A stretch of 64,000 nt of DNA, taken from Strigamia acuminata (Eukaryota > Arthropoda > Chilopoda > Geophilomorpha > Linotaeniidae). Positions 19,458 to 30,027 of the stretch are shown here, piece after piece. The notes beneath the pieces were generated by a model. The model did no database searches and was not told the DNA's origin. It saw nothing but the letters and a program-made list of their open reading frames with translations. The first letter of the stretch is position 1. Every line of letters begins with the position of its first letter. The DNA is taken from NCBI GenBank assembly GCA_949358305.1, contig OX442315.1, forward strand, positions 4,650,001-4,714,000. The letters run 5' to 3'. The position numbers were made by a program, and so were the translations under genes.

Positions 19458-19476
19458 TGGTAGCAGAAGTTACTGG
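19458..19476 (+). promoter_or_regulatory. Copia primer binding site
   Basis: TGGTAGCAGAAGTTACTGG three bases after the 5' LTR. Close to the TGGTAKCAGAG form complementary to initiator Met-tRNA, as used by many copia elements. Confidence 0.7.
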
Positions 19477-19732
19477 TTTGAACATTAGCCATTAACAAAA
19501 ATGAAATACGAGGCCACGATTGTGCAAAAAGCCAAAAACGACGACGAGCGAATGCACACACGAACCACAAACAGCGACGCCGAATTACGTACAAACGACG
19601 ACGATGACGAATTGAGTACGTACAAACGACAAGACAAAAAAGTACGACGAACGACACAAAGACGTACGGACGACGAGGCGATCGCGAACAAAAGCGAGGC
19701 GTTTCCAGCAATAAGACGATATCGAAACCAAC

Positions 19733-20926
19733 ATGGCGAACGCGGCGAACAACGTGGTGATGCCGAGATTCTACACCAACATTGAGCCGCTTACTGATAA
19801 AAACTACTTGCTGTGGTCAACGAGGATTGAGGCAAAACTCAAAGGACAAAAACTTTGGAAAAGCGTAATTTTGGCCTTGCAGCCACCACGTGGCGTACGA
19901 GGACAGCGTGACCATGACGAAAAAGAAAAGAAATGGGATGAGTGGGACGACAGCAACTCTGCAGCTTATGACATAATAATAGGAAACATGTCGGGACCAC
20001 AAGTACTCAAATACAGAGTGGAAAAGAATGCAAAAAGTCTGTGGGAAAAAATTAAAACTAACATGGCAGGTGAAACTAAACAGCTGCAAGTGAAGTGTGC
20101 GGTGAAACTAGCCCACACAACGATGGAAAAGAATGAAACAGTGGATCAATTCCTAAACAGAGTGGAGGCCACTGCAAATAAATGTGAGGAGCTGGGCCAA
20201 AAAGTAGACATCGATGACGTGAAATTTCATGCCATTCACGGCCTGCGAGAGGAATTCGACGACATCGCTCGCATCATGCGCCAGAAGGACGGTCTCACGA
20301 TGACGACGCTTCGAGAAGCGCTAAGAGAAGAAGAAGCTACAATGACTCGAAGAAAAAGCAAAAATAAACCGAATCATTCAGAAGCTGTGCACAAAACCAA
20401 AGACAGCGGACAACGCGAACATCGAACGAAATGCTACAATTGCGGACGAGGCGGGCATGTATCACGAGATTGCACAAGCCAAACGAAGTGTTTCAATTGC
20501 AATGGTTACGGTCACATGTCAAATGATTGCTCCGAACCGAAACAGGCAACAAAGACGGAAGGCGGACGAGGACGTGGACGCAGAAATTTCCGAGGACGCG
20601 GAAAACCAAAACAAGAAAGCGCCACCACCTGTCACGAATTTCCTCGAAACGAGAGAACCATGAGATGTTTTGAATTCAACAAAAAAAATGACGATAATGA
20701 TGTTAAAAAATGCATTAATGAGAGAGAACTGATTAAAATTCCATTTGCAGACAAAACACCAAAAATGGACGAGTATGCACGAGGCGCTACGGAGGACCAT
20801 GAGGAACGAAATGTGAAAACTGAATGGCTGCTAGACTCGGGGACAACCAGCCACATGACGACGGAGCGCCATTTTTTCAACAACTATGAAGCTGAGAACT
20901 TGCAAATTGGAACCGCAGATAAATAA
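19733..20926 (+). CDS. Copia gag and start of protease
   Basis: 397 codons ending in TAA. Starts MANAANNVVMPRFY, followed by a capsid region (YLLWSTRIEAKLKG, KSLWEKIKTNMAG), two CCHC zinc knuckles (CYNCGRGGHVSRDC and CFNCNGYGHMSNDC), an Arg/Gly-rich tail and the protease active site LLDSGTTSHM. The capsid packages element RNA and the protease matures the polyprotein. The same frame continues past the TAA at 20924 into the rest of the protease and the integrase, so the stop is either a disabling mutation or, less likely, a readthrough site. Confidence 0.85.
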   Translation: MANAANNVVMPRFYTNIEPLTDKNYLLWSTRIEAKLKGQKLWKSVILALQPPRGVRGQRDHDEKEKKWDEWDDSNSAAYDIIIGNMSGPQVLKYRVEKNAKSLWEKIKTNMAGETKQLQVKCAVKLAHTTMEKNETVDQFLNRVEATANKCEELGQKVDIDDVKFHAIHGLREEFDDIARIMRQKDGLTMTTLREALREEEATMTRRKSKNKPNHSEAVHKTKDSGQREHRTKCYNCGRGGHVSRDCTSQTKCFNCNGYGHMSNDCSEPKQATKTEGGRGRGRRNFRGRGKPKQESATTCHEFPRNERTMRCFEFNKKNDDNDVKKCINERELIKIPFADKTPKMDEYARGATEDHEERNVKTEWLLDSGTTSHMTTERHFFNNYEAENLQIGTADK

Positions 20927-21550
20927 AAGAAGATACAAGCAGTTGGAGTTGGAGAAATAAATCTGTGCATACCAAATAACCCCGACCGAGTGAAACTGTC
21001 ACGAGTTCTACACATCCCCCAGCTGGGAGGAAACTTGCTATCAGTGCCGAAAATTGTCGACAATGACTTACGCGTAATTTTTGAGAAGAAAGCTGCGACA
21101 ATTGAAACAATAGATGGAAATGAAGTTGCAATTGCCAAACGACACGGAAACGAATTCATATTGACGTGCGAAGTGGAAATGACGGAAAATGCCCAGAAAA
21201 CAAGCGAATTGCAAGATTTATGGCACAAAAGGCTTGGCCACGTGAGACATCAGACGATAAAAGAAATGAAAAATGAAGAACTGGTGATTGGACTTGACCT
21301 TGTTGGCAAAAAGGAAATTCCTTGTGACGCATGCATTAAGGGAAAGCTGACGAAAGCAACCCACCCAAGAATTAAGAAGCGCCAATCAAGTCAAACGATG
21401 GAACTGTGGCACATGGATTTAGTTGGACCCATGCCAACGGAGTCGATTGGTGGGGCCCACTATATTTTAACCATAGTTGATGACTGGTCAAGGAGATGTT
21501 TTGTGTCCCCACTCAAGAATAAGAATGACGCAGCTGAGAAAATTATTGAA

Positions 21551-22206
21551 CTACCGTCTTCCCTCGAACATAACGTCATGACGTTGTGTTCGAATACAAC
21601 GACACCTGACGTTTTATTCGAACACTACGTCATGACGTTATATTCGTACTTTTTCATGCAACTTTTGAAAAATCAGAAAAATCAGAAATTGAGCATGTAA
21701 ATTGGACAATTCGTGCCAAATTTGTTTTACAATACATGTCAAATTCGTGTCCAATTTGTTTTACAATTCGTGTCCAATTCGTGTATAATTGGCAGGGCCG
21801 TGCCGACCTATGAGGCGAAGAGGCGGCCGCCAGGTGGCCATGCCTTGGTAAATTTACATACCACGGCATGGCCACCTGGCGGCCGCCTCTTCGCCTCATA
21901 GGTCGACACGGCCCTGATAATTTGTGTTTAATTCGTATCCAATTCGTGTCCAATTCTTGTCAAAATTCGTGTCGAATTCGTTTTTTCGGCATTGCGCCCG
22001 TTAAAAGCGCACCTGCAATGCTTCCCGGCATCGCACCCGTCAATGCACTCGAATATAACGTCATGACGTTGTATTCGAATACAACGTCATGACGTTATAT
22101 TGAAAGTGACGTTATATTCGAAAAATCCCTAAAACTTTCAAAAACAGCGATTTTCGAAAAAACTTGAATATAACGTCATGACGTTATGTTCGAGGGAAGA
22201 CGGTAG
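21551..22206. mobile_element. Inverted-repeat DNA element inside the copia integrase
   Basis: 656 bp. The two ends are the same for 35 bases in inverted orientation (CTACCGTCTTCCCTCGAAC onward). The palindromic word ACGTCATGACGT recurs five times and AATTCGTGTCCAATT words fill the middle. No protein. I could not establish a clear target duplication. Confidence 0.8.
21793..21916. mobile_element. hAT-like MITE, 124-bp near-perfect hairpin
   Basis: CAGGGCCGTGCCGACC... to ...GGTCGACACGGCCCTG. The arms are nearly perfect inverted copies of about 55 bp, flanked by ATAATTGG and ATAATTTG (8-bp target duplication, one mismatch). CAGGG ends and an 8-bp duplication are typical of hAT. It sits inside the 21551-22206 element, itself inside copia. 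A single arm of a relative is at 56652-56714. Confidence 0.85.
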
Positions 22207-22986
22207 CGACTCGAATGGAGCGACAATGTGGCAACAAATTAAAGAAGATTCGTTCCGACAACGGGGGGTAATTTATTTCCAATGAAATGCAACAATGGTG
22301 TACCGAAAAGGGGATAGTACATCAATTGACCACCCCTGGGACCCCGCAAAGCAACAATATAGCCGAAAGAAGTAACCGAACTTTAATTGAGATGACGAGA
22401 ACGATGCTTTGTGACTCCCAACTGCCCCACAAGTTCTGGGCAGAATGCGTGATGACAGCTGCGTACATTAAAAACACGTGCAAATCGACGGTGCACGCAA
22501 GGACGCCATTAGAATTTTGGACTAACCAGAAGCCAAATCTATCACGATTAAGACGATTCGGATGCCTTGCTTACTACATGATAAGCGATAATAAAAGAAG
22601 AAAACTTAACCCGAAAGCCGAAGCTGGAATATGTGTCGGCTATTCACAAACACGCAAGGCGTACCGAATACACATTCCAGGGACCCAGCGTACGATTGAA
22701 AGCATGGACGTGAAATTTGTGGAAAACAAATTGGGGAACGAATTAATTCGTAATCAAAACTCAACTGACGAAAATGCAGAAGAAATAACATTAATGCCAT
22801 TCTTCGACGAATATCTCGGAGGTGGGAGCAAAGAACAAGTTGAAGAAAATGAAGAAGTGGAGAATGAAGAACAAGAAGTGAATCCTGCAAATATTGACAA
22901 ACAAGAAAATGTTGTGGAAAATGAGGACGTCGATGAATCAAAAGATGACGAAGGGGAACAATTACCCCCAGCAAGCCGGGGCAGAC

Positions 22987-23438
22987 TGTTAGAAAATGCC
23001 CAACTGTTTGATCTTCTCGGTTGCATGTTTCCGGTTAAATGCAACGTGTGTGTCATTGCAATTCTGTATTCGTGTTACATTGGTTGGTATTGACTTTTAA
23101 ACCCTTATTCCTGTGTTAAGTATCGCAACCAATGTAATTATTAGCAATGACATGCAATTGTGTCATCTGCTCTAAAGAGCACTTATCATTTGGTTTTTCT
23201 ATTGTTTAAGTCTGGTTTTTACTCTGTGAAGGATAAATCATTTGTTGTAACAATGATTTGTCCTACCTAAGATTTGTTTTGCATCTAGAGGTAAAATAGC
23301 CTCGAAACAGGTGCGCTTTTATGTTACTCTCTCATCTCGATGAATAAAAGATGGCGGACGCAATATTGCGGCGTCCCGCACCAATTTAAAGCAGTTTACC
23401 TTTTCTTTTGGCTTCCACACGTCTTCAAATAACGTATA
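22987..23438. mobile_element. Solo LTR of another element inside copia
   Basis: 452 bp flanked by CAGAC on both sides (22982-22986 and 23439-23443). Begins TGTTAGAAAATG and ends AACGTATA. Insert plus duplication is 457 bp, exactly the offset between the two copia reading frames, so the pre-insertion frame was continuous here. The terminus TA rather than CA is unusual. Confidence 0.8.
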
Positions 23439-23443
23439 CAGAC

Positions 23444-24616
23444 CACAAGGCATGACAAACGATTTGCGCCGGATCCTTGATCAAGAGGAGAGGGAAAGGA
23501 AGGAACAAGAGTTGATCGACAGAGGGGTTCGACGATCTGAAAGAATAAAAGCGAAATCACACGAACTCATGACGTCAGAAATAAAAATTCCCACCTGTCA
23601 TCGCGAGGCGATGGGATCAGCAGAGGCTAAAAATTGGAAAGAAGCAATGGACGACGAAATGGCCAGCATGAAAAAACACGAAGTATGGAATGTGATGAAA
23701 TTGCCAAAGGGCAAGACAGCAGTTAAGTCGAAATGGATCTTTAAAGTGAAGTACCACCCAGATGGAGTCTCAAATCGCTATCGCGCGAGATTTGTGGCAG
23801 CGGGATATTCGCAAAGGCCTGGACTTGATTATGACGCCACTTTTGCACCCGTAATACGCATAGAGACACTGAGAATGTTATTGAGCGAGGCAGCTAAGCG
23901 AAACCGACTGGTAAATCAGCACGATGTGAAGGCAGCATACCTGCACGCCAAATTAAAGGAAGAAGTATACATGATTCAACCGGAGGGATATGAAGAGGGA
24001 AAGGACCAAAAGATGGTGTGCAAACTAGACAAGAGCATCTATGGTCTAAAGCAATCAGGAAGATGCTGGTATGAGAAGATGAAAAGTGTAGTGGAAAACA
24101 TAGGATTCACACAATCACCCGACGATCCTTGTTTATTCATTTTAAAGCAAAAAATCGAATATATGTTTCATGGGAATATATGTCGACGATGACATAACAC
24201 TCTCCTCATCCGACCATTTCGAAGAAGGGATAATTGAGTTAATAAAAGTGGAAATTGCGCTTGTCCTAATTGGGCCATTGGAATTCATCGTAGGGATTCA
24301 AGTCGAATGGGAGAATGGAAGAATAATGATTCACCAGCGGAAATACATTGCGGAGACATTAAAACGATTTGGATTGCCAGACTGCAATGCTGTAAAAACC
24401 TCAATGGATCCCAACCAGAAATTCGACAATTGTGAGGACAGTAAGGAAGTAGACTCAACTCTCTACCAGGAAATGATTGGAAAACTGATGTACATTGCTA
24501 CATGTACACGCCCAGACCTCAGCAATCAAAAAGGAAAACGTGGAAGTGGTACATATCCCTGGCAAGACGATGTTAGCGGATTTCCTCACGAAACCGCTAG
24601 CTGGGCCAAAACTTAA
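23444..24616 (+). pseudogene. Copia reverse transcriptase, frameshifted and truncated
   Basis: The frame to 24192 has WKEAMDDEMASMKKHEVW, KSKWIFKVKY, the palm strand NQHDVKAAYLHAKL and SIYGLKQSGR. The catalytic YVDD motif lies in the next frame (from 24170), so one frameshift separates them. After CTRPDLS most of the RNase H domain is missing and the frame runs into about 30 unrelated residues before a stop. Confidence 0.88.
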
Positions 24617-24715
24617 AGATTTTTTGGAGGAACTGAAAATAGTGGACTAAATTTTTTTCGTGTTTTGTGTTTGTGATTAATGATTTATTCTTTTTGTATT
24701 TGTGTGAATGATAAC

Positions 24716-24729
24716 CAAAGAAGGGAAAT
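24716..24729 (+). promoter_or_regulatory. Copia polypurine tract
   Basis: AAAGAAGGGAAAT directly precedes the 3' LTR, the priming site for plus-strand synthesis. Confidence 0.65.
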
Positions 24730-24920
24730 TGTGATGATTTATGTTGCTTATTATTCCCACTAGTTGGCGCGGTTAAAATGCGCGCCTATTGTGTTGTAGT
24801 TTTAGTTTTACTTTTTGTACCTTATCCCAAGATGAACGTGTAACCTGTGTTTTTTATCTCCTAACATTAAACACTACTTCAAGTGTAATTGTGACGATTA
24901 TTTGGACTGGAAACACCACA
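24730..24920 (+). repeat. Copia 3' LTR
   Basis: 191 bp, TGTGATGATTT to GGAAACACCACA, followed by the target duplication CATGT. Confidence 0.92.
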
Positions 24921-24925
24921 CATGT

Positions 24926-25650
24926 TTCTTCTCTAGTCAGTGCTGCGTTCCTGGATAATCCGAATGAAAAGTTCAGTTAAAATTAGTCCCGGATTCAAGT
25001 GGCAGCACCAGTTGAATGAGTAATACAAAAGTGAATTTAAAATGAATAAGGAGATGATAAGATAGAATGAAACAATGAAGTAATTGAAAAGCGCAGCAAA
25101 CACCAAGCCTTCTTTGCGCGCGAAAGATGGCCGACGGATTGCCGCGTGAGGTGTAAAAACGCAAATGATATGAAATCTTGCAAAATCTTGTCCAGCTAAG
25201 GAACCAGAACGGTGGCTACTAGGGCGCTAGGCCGGTGGAGAAACTTGGGTGTGAACAACGAGTTGGGTCTGGAAATTTTAAATGGAAAATCAAACACAAC
25301 CTGCGATAAGGCGTCGCGACTGAATCTGGTCTTCTGGTCTGCAGGAACTCGCAATTTACCATCAGCTCGGGAGCAGGATCGGTCCTCGAAAGTTGTCCGA
25401 CAAAAAAGAATATTTTTTACTCATAAGTCAGCTCATGATGTCAGAACATGTAATTTGAGGCCCGGTTACTGCAATAATGCTAAACACTTTGATTTAATTC
25501 TTGGCGAAATTCTGGCCCGATAATTTGCCACTTTGTATGTAATCCATTAAAAGAAAAATTTTGCTATTAGTGATTAGTGGCCCTTCAGAAACTTGTGGCT
25601 AGTGGTCATAACATTAGAGAGCAGGAGTGGATTAGTCAGTTTTAGCAGTT
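24926..25650. other. Spacer, no gene recognised
   Basis: Short open frames only, none with a recognisable domain. Confidence 0.4.
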
Positions 25651-25654
25651 CTCA

Positions 25655-25985
25655 CAGGAGAAGGGTGTGACCATTTGGCCACCGTGGCTATCCACAGTGA
25701 CCCACGAAACTCCACACACTGCTCTCCGGCCCCTGGCCACCACTCTTGTGAGGTAGACTGACCCCTTGGGGAGGAAGGGAGCTGAGTGGTGGGAGAGAAG
25801 AGACTGTGAGTCGAGAGAGAGAGTTTGGACAGCACAGGGTGAGGATGTCTGCTCTTGAGGTCCCTCAGCCAGCCTGGGCAGTGCAGTGCCCCAGTTGACT
25901 CTGCTCTTCTCCCATTCACCATTGTGATGCTCAGTGACAGGGAGATGTCCCTGTTGCAGCCTCCATGCATGGATACACTGTATAT
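25655..25985. repeat. Dispersed repeat, second copy of the 4850 module
   Basis: Matches 4850-5145, including CACACACYGC, GAGGGAGCTGA and CACCATTGTGATGCTCAGTG-like blocks. It sits just left of the duplication boundary. Confidence 0.55.
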
Positions 25986-27769
25986 ATACAGTGTTATGAA
26001 TCTGCCCCAAAAAAGAAAATTTAAAAAATACAATAAAGTAAAGGTATACTTAAAAAACAGTACTTTTGTTGTTGTCATTTGTTAACATTGTATCATCGTC
26101 AGCCATGATCAATGGTCAAATCGATTCTCAATAAATCAGTCGATTATATAAGTCTGGACGTCTCACGTTAGCGAGATTCGAAGAGATGCTCAAGTGAGGT
26201 TCAGTGCGCAGTCCATTGCGCAATGGCTTACCAAAGTGACAACATGCTGAGCATCACGAACTGGTGTCGAGGCCTACTGCAAGGTTTGCTTATTTAATTG
26301 TGTCTCTCTGGCGGTTCGTGTTAGTTATTATTTCCACTCACCATTACTCAGCTGAATCTTGTGATTATCGAAACAAAAGGTAAGTTACTAAGTCACTACA
26401 CTGTATAGTCTGTAGGTTAAGGTGATGATATCGAACTAATCATATAAGTATTCAGTGGCAAGATTTTGTAAATAGTCACATGACCAGACAGGCCAGAAAA
26501 TAGAATACAGAAAAATAAACGTTTATTTGTGTGAAACAAAACATTTGAAAACTGGGTACACTTCACGCAATATCTTTCTAACACATGTTTCGGTGATATT
26601 TTGTCAATAGTTTGTTTTTTCGGTCAAGTATCAGTCAAGTTTTAGTCAATTTTTGGTGTTGCGCGCAAATAACCCAAAACACGAGCAGTGACAGGGGGGC
26701 GGAAAATGATCCGAAAAACGTTGCCGGTTGATGGAGTACTTTTGGTAAAAGGTTCCACTATGTACTTTAACTCAGGCCAAATTAAACATTTATGGGATCC
26801 TAGACAAATTTTTTTTCGACCTCTTTGTAGCATAAATTAAATTATTTTTTTGGTCTCAAATTGAATTTCTTGGACTAAAATTGAATTTCTTGACCTAAAA
26901 TTGAATTTCTTGGTTTAAAATTAAATGTTGATCATGTTGATCATGTTGATATAAACGGAGAAGGTGTGATGATTACAAATCCGTATTTATCAATGTTCAC
27001 AATAGATGGCGCTGTTTGCCAAACGCGCGTAATTCAAAACTCGATAAAACTAAAAAGTGTGATAAATAATTATTTAGACACGGTGAATAAAATATAACTA
27101 TTTTATTCGATATAAACTAAGTATTATTTACTTGACAAGGTTGATTCTATCGAATCAATATCCACATTACCTACCTGTCGAAGGGGGCCAATTGGACCCT
27201 TCCCACCCCCCAACTGGGCCCATCTGGACATAGTCATATATTAGGTCCGGACTAGTGACCCACGAATCCGCCGATTCGTACGCTGATTGGCTGTCGCCAA
27301 TCTAGTAGTTCTACAGAACTATATAAGCATCAGTTTCTCACCCACTCACCCCCCTGGCTTGATAACTGAACTTGTATATTGTCTGTAGTTGAATTGTTAT
27401 CGTTTGATTTCATTATTCTCTATCGACACATCAGGCCACCTCAGCTCTCCACAGTTAGTATTCATTACTATTTGTTATTGCTGTTGTAGGGCTATTTCGA
27501 GAAGGCTAACTCCGGTAATAGACATGCATTCGCATGAAATGGCCCCGTAACGTTAGCCAGCTGTTCTACGGGACAGTAGGACTTCATACGGTGGCTTAAT
27601 ATAACGGTCGTATACAGTACGACCTTGCTAAATGAAAGTAGGTCCCTCAGCTAACTGGCCTCAGTCCGCTGCAGGATGGTTGTTGTAAACAGCCCTCGCA
27701 GGTTCCCGTCTTTCTACGATTGGTCCTTCCGCTCGTTAAAAGTCGGTAAAGGCCTAATGCACAGGTAAC

Positions 27770-28255
27770 ACGCCGGGTTGGTAGCCCGTGAGTAATATCT
27801 AAAGATGTTGCGATAAAACAACTACCTGGATAATGGTAATCCAACGGCAGTGGCCAAGTAATATTTACCCGGTGCTCGATCAATGGATCCCGCCATCGTA
27901 AGGCATGCTGGCGGATGGAGGAGTCAAATCCTCCCGCGATGGTTCTCTCGACCGTCGTGACGGTCCCCGCCCCATCGTACCCTCCGGGTTAGTAACCCGT
28001 GAACAGGAGTTGAACAACACTGTGTTAAACAAATTACTCGGGCATTGGTAATCCTGTATTGGCAATATCTTTTAAACCCGGTAAGTCCATAGAAATGTTT
28101 ACCTGGTGGTTGGTACCACCGATAGCGAACTAAAGCGTACAATTAAATACTCGGCGCCTGATCACGAGATCTTGTCGTCGTAAGGCATGCTGGCGGATGG
28201 AGTCTCAACAACTCCCGCGACGTTCTCTCAATTGTCGTGACGGTCCCCGCCCAAT
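27770..28255 (+). repeat. Duplicated hairpin-rich leader domain
   Basis: Two related domains in tandem. Each has CCGGGTT-GT-CCCGTGA forming a 6-bp stem, then TGGTAATCC, then GTAAGGCATGCTGGCGGATGG, a small hairpin, and GTCGTGACGGTCCCCGCC. The hairpin after GGATGG is GGAGGA/TCCTCC in one copy and GGAGT/ACTCC in the other, so pairing is kept while sequence differs. A conserved RNA structure is an inference; strand is chosen from the TATA box and the downstream ATG. Confidence 0.5.
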
Positions 28256-28321
28256 TAATATTTATATAACAATTCATTTGTTGTATTATTTTAATCACTT
28301 GACTTTTATTCATTTTAAAAC

Positions 28322-28534
28322 ATGGAATATTCTGCCGAATATTCCTATTCACGCGAAGGACTCTTCGCATTATTAGATACTCGAGCTGCGGACCAAATAC
28401 GTCTTCGTAGCGTTATTTGTGACGATGCCGCAAGTCAGCCGTATCTTTTTGGCTTCGCCCGGATCCTCAACCAGTTGATGCCGCCCGTTTACACGCGTCA
28501 AGAACCCAATTATGTTATCATTATTATTCAGTAA
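28322..28534 (+). CDS. Short open frame, unknown
   Basis: 70 codons from an ATG (MEYSAEYSYSREGLFALLDT and on) to TAA, the first ATG after the duplicated leader. Composition looks protein-like near the start, then ends in poly-Ile. I do not recognise it. It may be the 5' remnant of a longer gene of the inserted element. Confidence 0.3.
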   Translation: MEYSAEYSYSREGLFALLDTRAADQIRLRSVICDDAASQPYLFGFARILNQLMPPVYTRQEPNYVIIIIQ

Positions 28535-29159
28535 TAAATATGTTATGTCACACTAAAACTGTAAGTTATTTCTGCTCAGTCATGAATTCATATTTTTACA
28601 CAGACTTCTGTAAGCTTATCTCGGTTAGGTTGTTGCTACTCCTAGCAACGTCTTGTTTAAACCGATTATTTATCTATCTTAAATGGCTATTAAATCAGCC
28701 AAAAGTAGAATCGTCACAAAGGGTTGGTCTGAGAGGTCAAGAAGGGGCCCAGTCCCCTCCCCTTGTTATGAAAAAGAGAATTATACCTTGAAAACTTTGT
28801 GAAAACAGTGCCGAAGAAACGTTTGTCAAGGAAATGAATTGACATCAATAGAACTTGACCAATCACAGCGCGCCATTAAAATAATATGTTCATGTCGGAC
28901 CTGAAAGTATCCACTGCCTAATGTTAAATCAAGAGATGCCGGTATTGTTTAAGGATTAAGAAGTATTAATATTTCTTCAAGTGATATTGTTTATGTCTTA
29001 TCTCGAAGTAAGGTCTTAGTTTTAGCTGTTGTGTGTCCAGAATGACAATGCTTTATTCCTCATTCAATTACAAATATACATTATCGCCATAAGGACGCTT
29101 CTGCAAATAGCACCTTCATGATACTCAGGCTACACAGTGCACTTTACCACAATTTAAAG

Positions 29160-29555
29160 ATTACAAATATTAATATTAAGTCAAGTGGTGTTGTTTAATG
29201 ATTCAAAAGTTTTGATATTAAATCAAAGTGGTATTGTTTAAGGATTCAAAAGTTTTGATATAAAATCAAGTGGTATTGTTTAAGGATTCAAAAGTCTTGA
29301 TATAAAATCAAGTGGTATTGTTTAAGGATTCAAAATTTTTTATATAAAATCAAGTGATATTGTTTAAGGATTCAAAAGTTTTGATTTTAAATCAAAGTGG
29401 TATTGTTTAAGGATTCAAAAGGTTTGATATAAAATCAAGTGGTATTGTTTAAGGATTCAAAAGTTTTGATTTTAAATTAAAGTGGTATTGTTTAAGGATT
29501 CAAACGTTTTGATATTAAATCAAGTGATATTGTTTAAGGATTAAAAAGTATTTAA
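29160..29555. repeat. Minisatellite, copy-B version of the 43-bp array
   Basis: Units read AAGTGGTATTGTTTAAGGAT followed by TCAAAAGTTTTGATATAAAATC. Partner of 3346-4016. Confidence 0.85.
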
Positions 29556-29591
29556 CATTTGATCTTAACAAAAATATATTTAAAAAAAAAC

Positions 29592-29597
29592 TTTATT
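29592..29597 (-). promoter_or_regulatory. Polyadenylation signal of gene B
   Basis: AATAAA on the minus strand 58 nt past the stop codon of gene B, followed by a T-rich stretch. Confidence 0.55.
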
Positions 29598-29654
29598 CTC
29601 GCGTTTTCAGCAATTTTCTGTACTTGTTTTTAAATTTCGCACAATGTGGGCAAC

Positions 29655-30027
29655 TTATTTAGAGATCAGTTTATCCGCTTTGCGGCAGATAGTTTCCAAT
29701 AATTGAAGGGATGAGAGAACTGAAACTCCCAAGAAAAACCCCAATATTGATCCAATATCACTGATAAATTTTTCAACGGGCATTACAAATTTCTGCTTAA
29801 ATATTACATTTATGTTGCTTCCAAATCTAAAATAAGAAGTTATTAGAGTGGATGGTGCAGGTGAAAAACTACTCATTTCCGTGTAAACTGTTTGGTTGCA
29901 AGCGGGATGGCAGTAGCAGTCGCGAATAACATCGGTGTTGGAGTAAGCATTTAAATAGGATTTTCTGGCTAATTTAGCTTCAGCAGTTGTATTGCACAGT
30001 TGTAGAATCGAATTCATATTTGGCAAT
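29655..30027 (-). CDS. Gene B exon 12: TM2 of unit 2 and C-terminus
   Basis: 373 nt ending in TAA. Keeps DCYCHPACNQTVYTEM, MPVEKFISDIGSILGFFLGV with the GVS filter, and the tail RKADKLISK. Confidence 0.92.

Larger units (their letters stand above)
20990..22986 (+). pseudogene. Copia protease end and integrase, interrupted
   Basis: The first part (to about 21550) has the integrase zinc domain (HKRLGHVRHQ ... CDACIKGK) and the start of the catalytic core (LWHMDLVGPMPT, TIVDDWSR). The element at 21551-22206 then splits the core. It resumes with IRSDNGG, where the codon expected for Glu in the usual GGEF is TAA (22270). Coding then runs openly from 22271 (QQWCTEKGIVHQ, GTPQSNNIAERSN) through the C-terminal part and an acidic spacer to 22986, where the solo LTR begins. 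The integrase cannot be made as it stands. Confidence 0.85.
19258..24920 (+). mobile_element. Ty1/copia LTR retrotransposon, defective
   Basis: Bounded by LTRs of 197 and 191 bp and by the 5-bp duplication CATGT (19253-19257 and 24921-24925). Domain order is gag, protease, integrase, reverse transcriptase, which defines copia. It is broken by an in-frame TAA after the protease, a DNA-element insertion in the integrase, a second TAA in the integrase, a foreign solo LTR before the reverse transcriptase, a frameshift near the YVDD motif, and loss of most of RNase H. Yet the LTRs are almost identical apart from one 6-bp difference. Confidence 0.92.
26926..28918. other. Unclassified 2-kb insertion absent from copy A
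   Basis: Homology with copy A stops at about 26925 and resumes at about 28919. It contains a TATA-like box (CTATATAAGC, about 27321), a long structured GC-richer stretch, a short open frame (28322-28534) and, at its right end, one terminus of a MITE. This resembles the promoter and leader of a retroelement or gene, but no polymerase or known domain is present. Confidence 0.5.

Noticed and set aside
19501-19785. 94-codon frame upstream of copia gag
   Set aside because: Overlaps the leader and the gag start in another frame, with low-complexity charged composition only.
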